DNA from: Paraburkholderia sp. BCC1884
GTDB taxonomy: Bacteria > Pseudomonadota > Gammaproteobacteria > Burkholderiales > Burkholderiaceae
Reading direction: 5' to 3'
DNA: 64,000 nucleotides
NCBI RefSeq assembly: GCF_900996225.1
Contig: NZ_CAAJGL010000090.1
Span: 682,001-746,000 of the forward strand
The translations under genes and the position numbers were made by a program. This document shows, piece after piece, positions 8,440 through 16,574 of this stretch (the first letter of the stretch is position 1; each line of letters begins with the position of its first letter). The notes beneath the pieces were generated by a model. It worked only from the letters and a program-made list of their open reading frames with translations, was not told the origin of the DNA and made no database searches.

Positions 8440-9576
8440 TCAATACATGGAATGATGGTTTTCTTCGAGCGCGGCGGCGGTCACCTTGCCGCGCATCACG
8501 CGATACACCCAGCTCGTGTAGATCAGAATGATCGGCAGAAACACGATTACCGCGAACAGCATGATCTGCAGGGTCAGGCGGCTCGAGGTGGAGTCCCACA
8601 CGGTGAGGCTGCTGCGGCCGTCGAGCGAGGAGGGCATGATGAACGGGAACATCGAGAAGCCCGCTGTGAGGATCACGCCGATGATCATCAGCGAGGTCGA
8701 CAGAAACGCGCTCTTCTCGAAGCGCGAGCGTGCCAGCAACAAGGCCAGCACGCCGCCGAGCAGACCGGCCACGGGCGCCACGACCATCCACGGATAGTTG
8801 GCGTAATTGGTGAGCCACAAGCCGGGCGCGCCGATCACGGTCTTGGTCAACGGATTGGCGACCGTATCGAGCGGCGCGGCGTCGACGACCTGATAGCCAC
8901 CGATCATCGTCGCGATCAATGCGCCCGCAATCAGGAACAGCACGACCGCTACGAACGACGTGATTCGCAACGCCAACGACGCGCGCTCGGCGACCACACC
9001 GTCCGCCTTCATCTTTACGAACGCGGCGCCGTGCGCGGCCAGCATCGACACGCTCACGAGGCCGCACAGCACCGCGAACGGATTGAGCAGTTCGAAGAAG
9101 CTGCCGTGATACGTGACGCGCAGATCGGAGTCGAACGCGAACGGCACGCCTTGCAGCAGATTACCGAACGCGACGCCGAACACCAGCGACGGCACGAAGC
9201 CGCCCACGAACAAAGCCCAGTCCCACGCGCTGCGCCAGCGCGGGTCCTCGCGTTTGCTGCGGTAGTCGAAACCGACTGGCCGGAAGAACAGCGCGAACAA
9301 CACCAGCAGCATTGCGAAGTAGAAGCCGGAGAACGATGCCGCGTACACCAGCGGCCACGCCGCGAACATCGCGCCGCCCGCCGTGATGAACCACACCTGA
9401 TTGCCTTCCCACGTCGCGCCGACCGTGTTCACGACGATACGCCGCTCGACGTCGGTCTTGCCGATGAACGGCAGCAGAATCGCCGCGCCCATGTCGAAGC
9501 CGTCGGTGAGGGCGAAGCCGATCAGCAGCACGCCGATCAACGCCCACCAGATCAGTTTGAGGGTTGCGTAATCCAT
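8440..9576 (-). CDS. cydB: Cytochrome bd ubiquinol oxidase subunit II
   Basis: This 378-residue integral membrane protein begins MDYATLKLIWWALIGVLL and has the typical CydB opening LTDGFDMGAAILLPFIG (about residues 23-39), then GATWEGNQVWFITAGG (about 53-68). Eight or nine hydrophobic segments follow. It pairs with CydA to form the quinol-oxidising bd oxidase, which reduces oxygen with high affinity and does not pump protons. It lies 34 bases after cydA. No cydDC (heme/thiol export needed for assembly) is present nearby, so those genes must be elsewhere. Confidence 0.97.
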   Translation of the reverse strand: MDYATLKLIWWALIGVLLIGFALTDGFDMGAAILLPFIGKTDVERRIVVNTVGATWEGNQVWFITAGGAMFAAWPLVYAASFSGFYFAMLLVLFALFFRPVGFDYRSKREDPRWRSAWDWALFVGGFVPSLVFGVAFGNLLQGVPFAFDSDLRVTYHGSFFELLNPFAVLCGLVSVSMLAAHGAAFVKMKADGVVAERASLALRITSFVAVVLFLIAGALIATMIGGYQVVDAAPLDTVANPLTKTVIGAPGLWLTNYANYPWMVVAPVAGLLGGVLALLLARSRFEKSAFLSTSLMIIGVILTAGFSMFPFIMPSSLDGRSSLTVWDSTSSRLTLQIMLFAVIVFLPIILIYTSWVYRVMRGKVTAAALEENHHSMY

Positions 9577-9610
9577 GATGATATTTCCCTTGGAGCTGAG
9601 TATCGGCGAA

Positions 9611-11206
9611 TCACGCGGCCGAGTTGGTCGGCAGCGGCTGATTCAGCGGCTGTTCCTGTTCGTGGTGGTAGCGGCCCGTATGCAGCGATGAAGGTCCCAG
9701 CCGCGCGTACTTGAACATCAGCATGATCTCGATGATGAACAACACCGTGTAGAACACCACGAAGCCACCGATACTCAGATACAGGTCGCCCGGCGTCAGA
9801 CTCGAGACGGACAGGTTGGTCGGCAGAATACCGGCGATGGTCCACGGTTGACGACCCACTTCGGCCACGATCCAGCCGAACTCGGCGGCGAGCCACGGCA
9901 AGGGAATCGCCCACACCGCCCAGCGCAGGAACCAGCGGCGTTTTTCCAGCAGCAGCGTGCGCTGGGCGCAGAACCAGAATGCCAGCACGAAGGTGGCGAG
10001 GAACAGGATGCCGAGGCCGACCATCAAGCGGAACGAGAAGAACACGGGGGCGACCGGCGGAATCGTCTTCTTGGCCGCCTGAACGATCTGATCCGGCGTG
10101 GCATCGGTGACGTTGGCCGTGAACTGCTTGAGCATCAGGCCGTAGCCGAGGTCTTTCTTGTGCGCGTCGAAAGCGGCTTTGGCTTCGTCGGTGACGTCGC
10201 CCTGCTTGAGCTTTTGCAGCGCGGCATAGGCCAGCATGCCGTTCTTGATGCGCACTTCGTTCTGCGCCATCAGGTCTTTCAGACCGACCACGGGTTCGTC
10301 GATCGATCGCGTGGCGATGAGACCGAGCGCGTACGGAATCCTGATCGCGTAGTCAGTCCGCTCTTCCTTCTGGTTCGGAATGCCGATGATCGTGAAAGGC
10401 GCTGGGGCGGGCGCGGTCTCCCATTCGGATTCGATCGCGGCCAGCTTCACTTGCTGAACTTCGCCGGTGCGGTAGCCCGATTCGTCGCCGAGCACGATCA
10501 CGCACAACGTCGACGCGAGTCCAAAGCCGGCGGCAATCGCGAACGAGCGCAGCGCGAATTCCGTGTCGCGCCGCTTGAGCAGATACCACGACGACACCCC
10601 CAGCACGAACATCGACGCGGTCACGTAACCGGCCGACACGGTATGCACGAACTTCACCTGTGCGACGGGGTTGAACAGCACGGAGAAGATGCTGTCGAGT
10701 TCCATCCGCATGGTCTGGTAGTTGAAGGTCGCGCCGACCGGGTTGTTCATCCAGCCGTTGGCCACCAGAATCCACAGCGCCGACAGATTCGAGCCGAGCG
10801 CGACGAGGAACGTGACCATCACGTGCTGAACTTTCGAGAGCCGGTTCCAGCCGAAGAAGAACAGGCCGACGAAGGTCGATTCGAGGAAGAACGCCATCAG
10901 GCCTTCAACCGCGAGCGGCACGCCGAAAATGTCGCCGACGTAATGCGAGTAGTACGACCAGTTGGTGCCGAACTGGAATTCCAGCGTGAGGCCCGTGGTC
11001 ACGCCCATTGCAAAATTGATACCGAACAGCTTGCCCCAGAACTGGGTCATGTCCTTGTAGATCTGCTTGCCGGTCATGACATAGACCGACTCCATGATGA
11101 CCAGCAACCACGACAGACCGAGCGTGAGCGGCACGAACAGAAAGTGATAAAGCGCCGTGATGGCGAACTGGAGGCGCGACAGTTCTACGACTTCGCTAAC
11201 GGGCAT
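9611..11206 (-). CDS. cydA: Cytochrome bd ubiquinol oxidase subunit I
   Basis: This 531-residue protein carries the quinol site and the hemes b558, b595 and d. Visible landmarks are the N-terminal histidine in LYHFLFVPLTLGLSWLL, FGTNWSYYSHYVGDIFG, and KFVHTVSAGY (the b558 histidine). A long Q-loop is present (WETAPAPAPFTIIGIPNQKE to IPYALGLIATRS), so it belongs to the long-loop E. coli-like type. I start it at the ATG at 11206, which has AAGGTG six bases upstream; a GTG at 11215 would add three residues. It overlaps cydP by 11 bases. Confidence 0.97.
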   Translation of the reverse strand: MPVSEVVELSRLQFAITALYHFLFVPLTLGLSWLLVIMESVYVMTGKQIYKDMTQFWGKLFGINFAMGVTTGLTLEFQFGTNWSYYSHYVGDIFGVPLAVEGLMAFFLESTFVGLFFFGWNRLSKVQHVMVTFLVALGSNLSALWILVANGWMNNPVGATFNYQTMRMELDSIFSVLFNPVAQVKFVHTVSAGYVTASMFVLGVSSWYLLKRRDTEFALRSFAIAAGFGLASTLCVIVLGDESGYRTGEVQQVKLAAIESEWETAPAPAPFTIIGIPNQKEERTDYAIRIPYALGLIATRSIDEPVVGLKDLMAQNEVRIKNGMLAYAALQKLKQGDVTDEAKAAFDAHKKDLGYGLMLKQFTANVTDATPDQIVQAAKKTIPPVAPVFFSFRLMVGLGILFLATFVLAFWFCAQRTLLLEKRRWFLRWAVWAIPLPWLAAEFGWIVAEVGRQPWTIAGILPTNLSVSSLTPGDLYLSIGGFVVFYTVLFIIEIMLMFKYARLGPSSLHTGRYHHEQEQPLNQPLPTNSAA

Positions 11207-11456
11207 GTTGATCACCTTGGGACGGATGCGAGGCAGGCACGGATAACAGTGCCTGCGCGACTTGTTCAGGCGGCATCGACATATGCTCTGCCTGCGGATG
11301 ATTGAAGAAGGTGTACTTGAGCGCCATCAGCAGTACGAACTTGATGGCGAGGACGATGGCGATATCCCGCGCCAGCGTCGGACCGCGCACCCAACCGGCG
11401 AGCCGTTTGCGCCAACTCCGGCGGGGGGTGCTGCTGCGATTCAGGGCAATGGTCAT
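11196..11456 (-). CDS. cydP: Cytochrome bd operon small membrane protein CydP
   Basis: This 86-residue protein has a basic N-terminus (SSTPRRSWRKRLAGWV), one hydrophobic span (ARDIAIVLAIKFVLLMALKY) and a short polar tail. That arrangement, directly upstream of and overlapping cydA, matches the CydP putative small subunits found before cydAB in beta-proteobacteria. A role in oxidase assembly or stability is inferred from position. It is the first gene of the cydPABX operon. Confidence 0.82.
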   Translation of the reverse strand: MTIALNRSSTPRRSWRKRLAGWVRGPTLARDIAIVLAIKFVLLMALKYTFFNHPQAEHMSMPPEQVAQALLSVPASHPSQGDQHAR

Positions 11457-11628
11457 GATCGGTCGAAGGCGACTTCACGCCGGTGTATCCGGCTGGAACC
11501 AGGCCACGTGAGCGGTCCGGCGAGTGCATCCCGATTCTAGGAGCAGAACCCCGTGCGCATGAGTTCAGCGCTGCGGCATTGGGTCGCTCAATCCGCCCCG
11601 TTTAAACAGTATTGCTATCTGGTTTGTG

Positions 11629-11647
11629 ATACGTCAAGAAAACGTAT
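11629..11647. promoter_or_regulatory. Inverted repeat ATACGT-N7-ACGTAT upstream of the cyd operon
   Basis: A perfect 6-base inverted repeat lies about 175 bases upstream of cydP and overlaps the best -35 candidate (TTGACG) on the minus strand. It could be an operator for oxygen- or redox-dependent control of the bd oxidase. I cannot assign it to a known regulator. Confidence 0.3.
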
Positions 11648-11705
11648 GCCGATTGGGCATGTTCTTGAGTTGGTGTGCGGACGTGAGTACGCCGCCGGAT
11701 GGGCG

Positions 11706-11737
11706 AAAAAAAACCCGCCCTCTTGCGAGGGTGGGTT
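11706..11737 (-). terminator. rpoH terminator
   Basis: On the minus strand, AACCC-x-CCCTC pairs with GAGGG-x-GGGTT around a TTGC loop (11712-11737). An uninterrupted run of T residues follows (11706-11712). It lies 58 bases after the rpoH stop codon. Confidence 0.85.
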
Positions 11738-11794
11738 TGTGTGTGAAGCTTGGCGCGCGCCGAACGAACCGGCATGCCGAAGCGGCACTAGGCC

Positions 11795-12730
11795 TTACGC
11801 ATATTCGGTCAATGCGCCGCGCATTTTTTTCATCGCGCTTGCTTCGATCTGGCGAATCCGTTCTGCCGACACGCCGAATTCGTCGGCCAGTTCGTGCAGC
11901 GTCGAGCCGCCCGAACCGTCGTCTTCCACCTTCAGCCAGCGAGCCTCGATGATGCGGCGGCTGCGGGCGTCGAGTGCGTCCAGCGCGCTCGCGATACCGT
12001 CGCTTTGCAGCTTGTCGCGCTGGCGCGAAGCCAGCACGGCAGTCGGTTCGCTGTGCGAGTCCGCCAGGTAGGCGATCGGCGCGTACGACTCTTCACCGTC
12101 TTCAACCTGGCCTTCGAGCGCGATATCGCCGCCGGACAAACGCGTCTCCATTTCGGAAACTTCTTCGCGCTTGACGTTCAGCTCTTTGGCGAGACCTTCG
12201 ATCTCGTCCGGCGTGAAAGCGCCCAGACCTTGCTTGTGGCTGCGCAGGTTGAAAAACAGCTTGCGTTGCGCCTTGGTGGTGGCGACCTTCACCATCCGCC
12301 AGTTGCGCAGAATGTATTCGTGGATCTCAGCCTTGATCCAGTGCATGGCGTACGACACGAGACGTACGTTCTGCTCCGGGTCGAAGCGCTTCACGGCCTT
12401 CATCAGGCCGATATTGCCTTCCTGGATCAGGTCGGCGTGCGGCAGGCCATAACCGAGATAATTACGCGCGATCGATACGACCAGCCGCAAGTGCGACAGG
12501 ACCATACGGCGCGCGGACTCGAGATTGTCCTGCTCGCGAAATTCGGTGGCGAACTGGCGTTCTTCCGCCGGCGTCAGCATCGGAATCCGATTAACGGCCT
12601 GGATGTAGGCGTCGATATTGCCCAGTTGACCGGGCAGCAGCGAGGAATGCGAGAGCGCCAGTGCACCTGCCGAAGCGGCCTTAGCCGACGACGGGCTCAA
12701 AGTACTCGGAAGGGTCATTGCATGGCTCAC
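11795..12730 (-). CDS. rpoH: Heat-shock sigma factor sigma-32
   Basis: RpoH directs RNA polymerase to heat-shock promoters. Region 2 shows LRLVVSIARNYLGYGLP and LIQEGNIGLMKAVKRFDP, with VRLVSYAMHWIKAEI after it. The RpoH-specific box QRKLFFNLRS follows, and the C-terminal region 4 helix-turn-helix reads LHELADEFGVSAERIRQIE. I start it at the GTG at 12730 because AAAGGAG stands eight bases upstream; this gives 311 residues. An upstream ATG at 12757 is less likely. A perfect CIRCE element lies 63 bases upstream, so HrcA repression is expected. The minus-strand terminator follows. Confidence 0.97.
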   Translation of the reverse strand: MSHAMTLPSTLSPSSAKAASAGALALSHSSLLPGQLGNIDAYIQAVNRIPMLTPAEERQFATEFREQDNLESARRMVLSHLRLVVSIARNYLGYGLPHADLIQEGNIGLMKAVKRFDPEQNVRLVSYAMHWIKAEIHEYILRNWRMVKVATTKAQRKLFFNLRSHKQGLGAFTPDEIEGLAKELNVKREEVSEMETRLSGGDIALEGQVEDGEESYAPIAYLADSHSEPTAVLASRQRDKLQSDGIASALDALDARSRRIIEARWLKVEDDGSGGSTLHELADEFGVSAERIRQIEASAMKKMRGALTEYA

Positions 12731-12792
12731 GTAGGAAACTCCTTTGGAATCAGACAAAAGCGTATTCAGTTAAACGACTCCAGCGTTGGATG

Positions 12793-12819
12793 TTAGCACT
12801 CTGATTTGCCGAGTGCTAA
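12793..12819. promoter_or_regulatory. CIRCE element (HrcA operator) upstream of rpoH
   Basis: TTAGCACTC (12793-12801), nine bases, then GAGTGCTAA (12811-12819) is an exact match to the CIRCE consensus bound by the heat-shock repressor HrcA. It overlaps the likely -10 of the rpoH promoter, a position suited to repression. HrcA control of rpoH is, as I recall, a proposed feature of beta-proteobacteria. Confidence 0.95.
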
Positions 12820-12845
12820 TACTTAGAGGCTGTAGGGACATCCAA
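12816..12845 (-). promoter_or_regulatory. Putative vegetative promoter of rpoH
   Basis: On the minus strand, TTGGAT (12845-12840) and TATTAG (12821-12816) are separated by 18 bases. The -10 overlaps the CIRCE element. The boxes are moderate matches, and their position relative to CIRCE is the main support. Confidence 0.4.
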
Positions 12846-13092
12846 GTTCCGCAAATTCCTATTGAAATTTGGAATCTAATAGCCATGGTACGCTCTTCTC
12901 GAAAGACAAGTGCGGGCCGTAGAAATTTCCTAACAAAGAGCCTTCAGTCTCATAAGTGACCATCCTTTCCACTTTTAGAAGTGACTAATTGCAGAAATTA
13001 AGGTTTCTTCAGACGATCCATCAAACCGGGTTTCTATTTAGAATAAGCGGGCTTTTACAAATTGTTCAACGTTCGGCGAGCTCGGGTGTTAC
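12846..13092. other. Divergent intergenic region, rpoH / pagL
   Basis: This is an AT-richer spacer without a supported gene. A TAGAAT at 13039-13044 could be the -10 of pagL, but I see no convincing -35. No stable hairpin followed by a T-run was noticed. Confidence 0.4.
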
Positions 13093-13656
13093 ATGGACAA
13101 CAAAAAGAACGCGGTGCGTGGTCTGGCGCTAAAAGCTGCGGCAGCGGCCTTGCTTTTCGGGACATCGGGATTGGCCTCGGCTGACCAGTTCGGCGTACAG
13201 GTAACGGGCGGTGTAGGCGATCGCCACGTCAAGAAACTGGATCTCGGCCTGGTCTGGGATCCGAACCTGACCTGGTGGCAGATCGGCGACTGGCATTTCG
13301 CGCTGATCGGCGAGGCGCATGCGTCGTGGTGGCACACCAACGAAGGCAACGTGCACGAGAACATCGGCGAATTCGGGGTTACGCCGATCATCCGCTTCAT
13401 CAAGGGATCGGGGTCACTGCGGCCCTACGCGGAATTGGGCGCCGGTGTGCGGATACTGACGAGTCCGCGCCTTTCTTCGACCTTCACACTGGGCACGGCG
13501 TTCCAGTTCGCCGACATGGCGGGGGTCGGCATGCAGATGGGCAGTCATCAGCAGTACGAGGTGGGCTACCGCTTTCAGCATATTTCGAACGGCGGTATCA
13601 AAGAGCCCAATCCTGGTATAAATTTCCACCAGCTATATCTGCAATATAACTTCTGA
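13093..13656 (+). CDS. pagL: Lipid A 3-O-deacylase PagL
   Basis: PagL is an outer-membrane beta-barrel enzyme that removes the 3-O-linked acyl chain from lipid A. The 187-residue protein has a signal peptide (basic start, then a run of alanines and leucines, cleavage after LASA). It has alternating beta-strand segments, the catalytic His-Ser pair in FQHISNGGI (about residues 162-170), and the terminal aromatic residue (QYNF) used for outer-membrane insertion. It diverges from rpoH. A 3-O-deacylated lipid A typically changes TLR4 recognition and membrane properties. Confidence 0.9.
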   Translation: MDNKKNAVRGLALKAAAAALLFGTSGLASADQFGVQVTGGVGDRHVKKLDLGLVWDPNLTWWQIGDWHFALIGEAHASWWHTNEGNVHENIGEFGVTPIIRFIKGSGSLRPYAELGAGVRILTSPRLSSTFTLGTAFQFADMAGVGMQMGSHQQYEVGYRFQHISNGGIKEPNPGINFHQLYLQYNF

Positions 13657-13699
13657 CGACCGTGGCCACGTTCGGCTCACCGGTGCGAGGGGCTGAGCG

Positions 13700-14083
13700 A
13701 TGGTGGCAAAGATGATCGAAGCGATCCGCGGGCTCGAGCGAGAGCGCTTTCGTGCGATGGTCGATGGCGACGGGCCATCGCTCGATACCCTGCTCGCGGA
13801 AAACGTGAGCTATGTCCACACGAATGGCAAGCGCGAGACCAAGCGGCAGTTCATCGACGGCATCATCGCAGGGCGTCGCCGCTATCGGCAGATCGAGGTG
13901 CAATCGCAGGACGTCTTGCCGGTAGGGCGCGAGACCTGCGTCGTCACTGGCCGGGCGCTGATCGAGATGGAAGCGAACAACGGCGCCTTGTTGTTCCCGA
14001 TTGCCTACACGGCGATCCACACGCAGGAAGACGGTCATTGGCGGCTGATTGCCTGGCAGGCGACGCGCTGTGCGATCGAGTGA
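13700..14083 (+). CDS. NTF2-like / DUF4440 family protein
   Basis: This 127-residue cytoplasmic protein has the cone-like NTF2 fold pattern. It starts with a helix (IRGLERERFRAMVDGDGPSLDTLLAENVSYVHTNG) and continues with strands carrying VVTGRALIEME and a final HWRLIAWQATR. Such proteins are small-molecule binders, isomerases or dehydratases, and the substrate cannot be told from sequence. It lies 43 bases after pagL on the same strand and may be cotranscribed with it. No functional link is evident. Confidence 0.7.
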   Translation: MVAKMIEAIRGLERERFRAMVDGDGPSLDTLLAENVSYVHTNGKRETKRQFIDGIIAGRRRYRQIEVQSQDVLPVGRETCVVTGRALIEMEANNGALLFPIAYTAIHTQEDGHWRLIAWQATRCAIE

Positions 14084-14302
14084 GCCAGTCTTTTGGGGCG
14101 GCCTCACTGTAAGTCAGGCCGGTTGCGCGTCATGCGCGTCCGGCCGCCACGAGCGGGCGGATAAGCGCGCTCGTGCCTGATCCTCAAGCCGCGAGGCCTT
14201 CCCGGGCGACGTGCGGCCATTCACCGGCGACCTCTGCATCGGCCTCGGCCGCTCGGTCGCAAGGCGCGGCGCCCGACCGCTGCGCGTTTTTCTCTCCAAA
14301 GG

Positions 14303-14640
14303 CCGAGATTCATCGCCAGCGCGACGAGATCGAGATTGCCGGTGCGCTCGCCGTTGCCGGACAGACAGCCTTCGGCACGAACACCTCGATGGTGACGTCG
14401 TTGGGAAGACGGTTTTCCTCGATCAGCTTGCGCACGAAGTCGAAGTCGGTTTGCGAGGCAGACGGAAAGCCGACCTCGATCTCCTTGAAACCCATCGCGA
14501 CCAGCATCTCGAAAAATTCGAGCGTTTGCGCCGCGCTCATGGCTCGATCAACGCCTGATTGCCGTCACGCAAATCGGTGCTCATCCGGCCCGGCGTCTGT
14601 TTGATCGTGCGGCTCGGCCATTTGCGGCCGGTCAGCCGGA
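14303..14640 (-). pseudogene. leuA: Broken remnant of 2-isopropylmalate synthase (leuA)
   Basis: On the minus strand three LeuA pieces follow in order but in different frames. First is RKWPSRTIKQTPGRMSTDLR continuing to DGNQALIEP (about 14630-14541). Then comes FKEIEVGFPSASQTDFDFVR in a second frame (about 14540-14380), reached by loss of one base at the CC/ATG junction (14542-14540). Last is EGCLSGNGERTGNLDLVALA (about 14373-14303), which belongs some 150 or more residues further along in an intact LeuA. A deletion and two frame changes therefore separate them, and the C-terminal half is absent. The stretch down to 14084 has no recognisable coding content. The working leuA must lie elsewhere. 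Confidence 0.85.
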
Positions 14641-14650
14641 CGTCGCCCTC

Positions 14651-15622
14651 TCAAACGGGCATTTTCGCGACGTCCACGATCAGCTCGACTTGCCGCTCGA
14701 TCGCGCTCGGCACGGGCGCTTCGCCGCGCAGCACGGCGGCGATCCATGCGGCGGTCGTCTCGGCGTCTTTGGCCTCGGGCAGGTCGACTTCAGGCGCATC
14801 CGGCGACGAGCGTTCGTGCGGCACGCGCGTTTCGCAGACGCCGTCGTGCAGCCAGTCGACCTGTACCTGACGCCGCGTATCGGCGACCGCTTCGCCTTCA
14901 GTGCCACGCGCCAGCAAGGCGCCGCCGGCGGCCGCGTCCGGGTGCGTGTTGAAAAGCTGCGTGAGGCTGTCGCGATACGGCGGATGCGTGTAGTTCACGA
15001 GCCGTAATCCCGCCAGCGCGAACGGCTGCAGGATTTTCACGAGCGTGTGCGTCGAGTTGCGCACGCCCATCCGCCGGCGCAAGGCCAGCAGACGCGCGAG
15101 TTTCGGTGCGAGCACCTCGATCGACGCGAACGCGAGACGGCGCTCGGCGAGACCGTCTTCGATATCGGCGTGCGACTGCGCATGCGGAATCCGCAGATGC
15201 GTGAAAATTTCCGCGCTCGTCACGCGGCCGGGATCTTCGGTCACGCCGTGCACCAGCACCGGCACGCCTTCGCGCGCCAGCAGCATGGCGAGCAGCGGCA
15301 CCAGATTCGGTTGCTTGCGCGCGCCGTTGTAGCTCGGAATCGAGACCGGCCGGTACGCACCATGCGGCAGATGAATCGGCTCGAACGACGCATGGGCGCC
15401 TGCCAGCATCGCGGCGAGTTCGTCGGCGGTTTCACCCTTCACGCGATACGCGAGCAGCACCGCGCCGAGTTCGAGATCGGCCACGCGACCGTCGAGCATG
15501 GCGGCGTAGAGCGAGCGGGTATCGTCGGCGGTCAGCGCGCGGGCGCCATTCGGGCCGCGGCCGATTTCCTTGATAAAACGGGCGCAGGGGAAGGGAGCAG
15601 CGGTGTCGGCGGAGTCGGTCAT
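14651..15622 (-). CDS. ybiB: YbiB family protein (anthranilate phosphoribosyltransferase-like, DNA-binding)
   Basis: This 323-residue protein has the fold of glycosyltransferase family 3. A small helical N-terminal domain (FIKEIGRGPNGARALTADD) is followed by an alpha/beta domain containing IPSYNGARKQPNLVPLLAML and VPVLVHGVTEDPGRVTSAEI. E. coli YbiB resembles TrpD but binds nucleic acid and is linked to the SOS response; it is not a tryptophan enzyme. I start it at the ATG at 15622, although no clear ribosome site is visible. A TTG at 15679 would add 19 residues. Confidence 0.85.
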   Translation of the reverse strand: MTDSADTAAPFPCARFIKEIGRGPNGARALTADDTRSLYAAMLDGRVADLELGAVLLAYRVKGETADELAAMLAGAHASFEPIHLPHGAYRPVSIPSYNGARKQPNLVPLLAMLLAREGVPVLVHGVTEDPGRVTSAEIFTHLRIPHAQSHADIEDGLAERRLAFASIEVLAPKLARLLALRRRMGVRNSTHTLVKILQPFALAGLRLVNYTHPPYRDSLTQLFNTHPDAAAGGALLARGTEGEAVADTRRQVQVDWLHDGVCETRVPHERSSPDAPEVDLPEAKDAETTAAWIAAVLRGEAPVPSAIERQVELIVDVAKMPV

Positions 15623-15850
15623 CGGGCGCAATGGGGCGTGGTGGCGTGCCGCCGCAAAGCGGTCCGCCACACTATTCAAAGGACACTTTTCAGTGTGAGT
15701 ATCGCATCTATGGCGCTGCCGCGAGAGACGGTGGCCGCCGCGGCGGTCCCGCCGACGCCAGCCGGACTGACGCGCGCCGTCCTTGGCCGCGCGTTACACT
15801 CGACGTTTTATCGCCGCTTGCGGCACGAATATCGAAGAACGGAGAACGGG

Positions 15851-16549
15851 ATGAGTTACGTCTTTGCACCGGCACCGGTGGTCGCGGTGCCAGTTGTGGG
15901 TTCCAGCGAGCAGTTCCCGGTGCGCCGCATCTACTGCGTCGGCCGCAACTACGAGGCGCATGCGCGCGAAATGGGCCACGATCCGGATCGCGAACCGCCG
16001 TTCTTCTTCGCCAAGCCCGCCGACGCCGTCCTGTACGTCGCGCCCGGCGCCACCGGCGAGTTTCCTTACCCGTCGCTGTCGAAAAACGTCCACTTCGAAA
16101 TGGAAATGGTGGCGGCGATCGGCAAGGGCGGCAAGAACATCCCCGCCGACAGCGCGCTCGATCACGTCTACGGTTACGCGCTCGGTCTCGACATGACGCG
16201 CCGCGATCTGCAGGCCGAAGCGAAGAAGCTGGGCCGGCCGTGGGACACCGCCAAAGGCTTCGACCATTCCGCGCCGCTCGGCCCGATTCATCCGGTGGCA
16301 ACGGTGGGTCAGATCGCCAAGGGCGCGATCTGGCTCTCGGTGAACGGCGAGGAAAAGCAAAGCTCGGACGTGTCGCAATTGATCTGGTCGGTTGCCGAGA
16401 CAATCGCCTATCTGTCGACGCTGTTCGAATTGCAACCCGGCGATCTGATTTTCACCGGCACGCCGGAAGGCGTCGGTGCGGTGGTGCCGGGCGATTTGAT
16501 GAAGGGCGGCGTAGACGGGCTCGGCGAACTGAGCGTGCGGGTCGTCTGA
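15851..16549 (+). CDS. Fumarylacetoacetate hydrolase family protein (fumarylpyruvate hydrolase-like)
   Basis: This 232-residue FAH-fold enzyme hydrolyses carbon-carbon bonds of acylpyruvates. Visible motifs are RIYCVGRNYEAHAREMG, the metal-binding glutamates in VHFEMEMVAAIGKGG, YGYALGLDMTRRD, KGFDHSAPLGP, and GDLIFTGTPEGVGAV. The start is the ATG at 15851, 6 bases after GGAG; the longer upstream frame is antisense to ybiB. maiA follows 25 bases downstream. The pair fits ring-cleavage-product breakdown of the gentisate or homogentisate type: isomerise the maleyl compound, then hydrolyse it. The exact substrate is inferred. Confidence 0.88.
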   Translation: MSYVFAPAPVVAVPVVGSSEQFPVRRIYCVGRNYEAHAREMGHDPDREPPFFFAKPADAVLYVAPGATGEFPYPSLSKNVHFEMEMVAAIGKGGKNIPADSALDHVYGYALGLDMTRRDLQAEAKKLGRPWDTAKGFDHSAPLGPIHPVATVGQIAKGAIWLSVNGEEKQSSDVSQLIWSVAETIAYLSTLFELQPGDLIFTGTPEGVGAVVPGDLMKGGVDGLGELSVRVV

Positions 16550-16574
16550 CGGGCCGTTGGGGGAGACAGACGAG

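Larger units (their letters stand above)
11457..11794. other. Intergenic region, rpoH end / cyd promoter region
   Basis: These 338 bases hold the rpoH terminator (11706-11737) and the upstream region of cydP. On the minus strand a TTGACG box lies in 11634-11639, with a weak AATACT 18 bases further. It overlaps an inverted repeat (11629-11647). I looked for a clean FNR-type TTGAT-N4-ATCAA site and did not find one. Confidence 0.45.

Noticed and set aside
15047..15850. N-terminal extension of the FAH-family frame (plus strand)
   Set aside because: It is antisense to ybiB and lacks similarity; the family start is the ATG at 15851 with a GGAG site.
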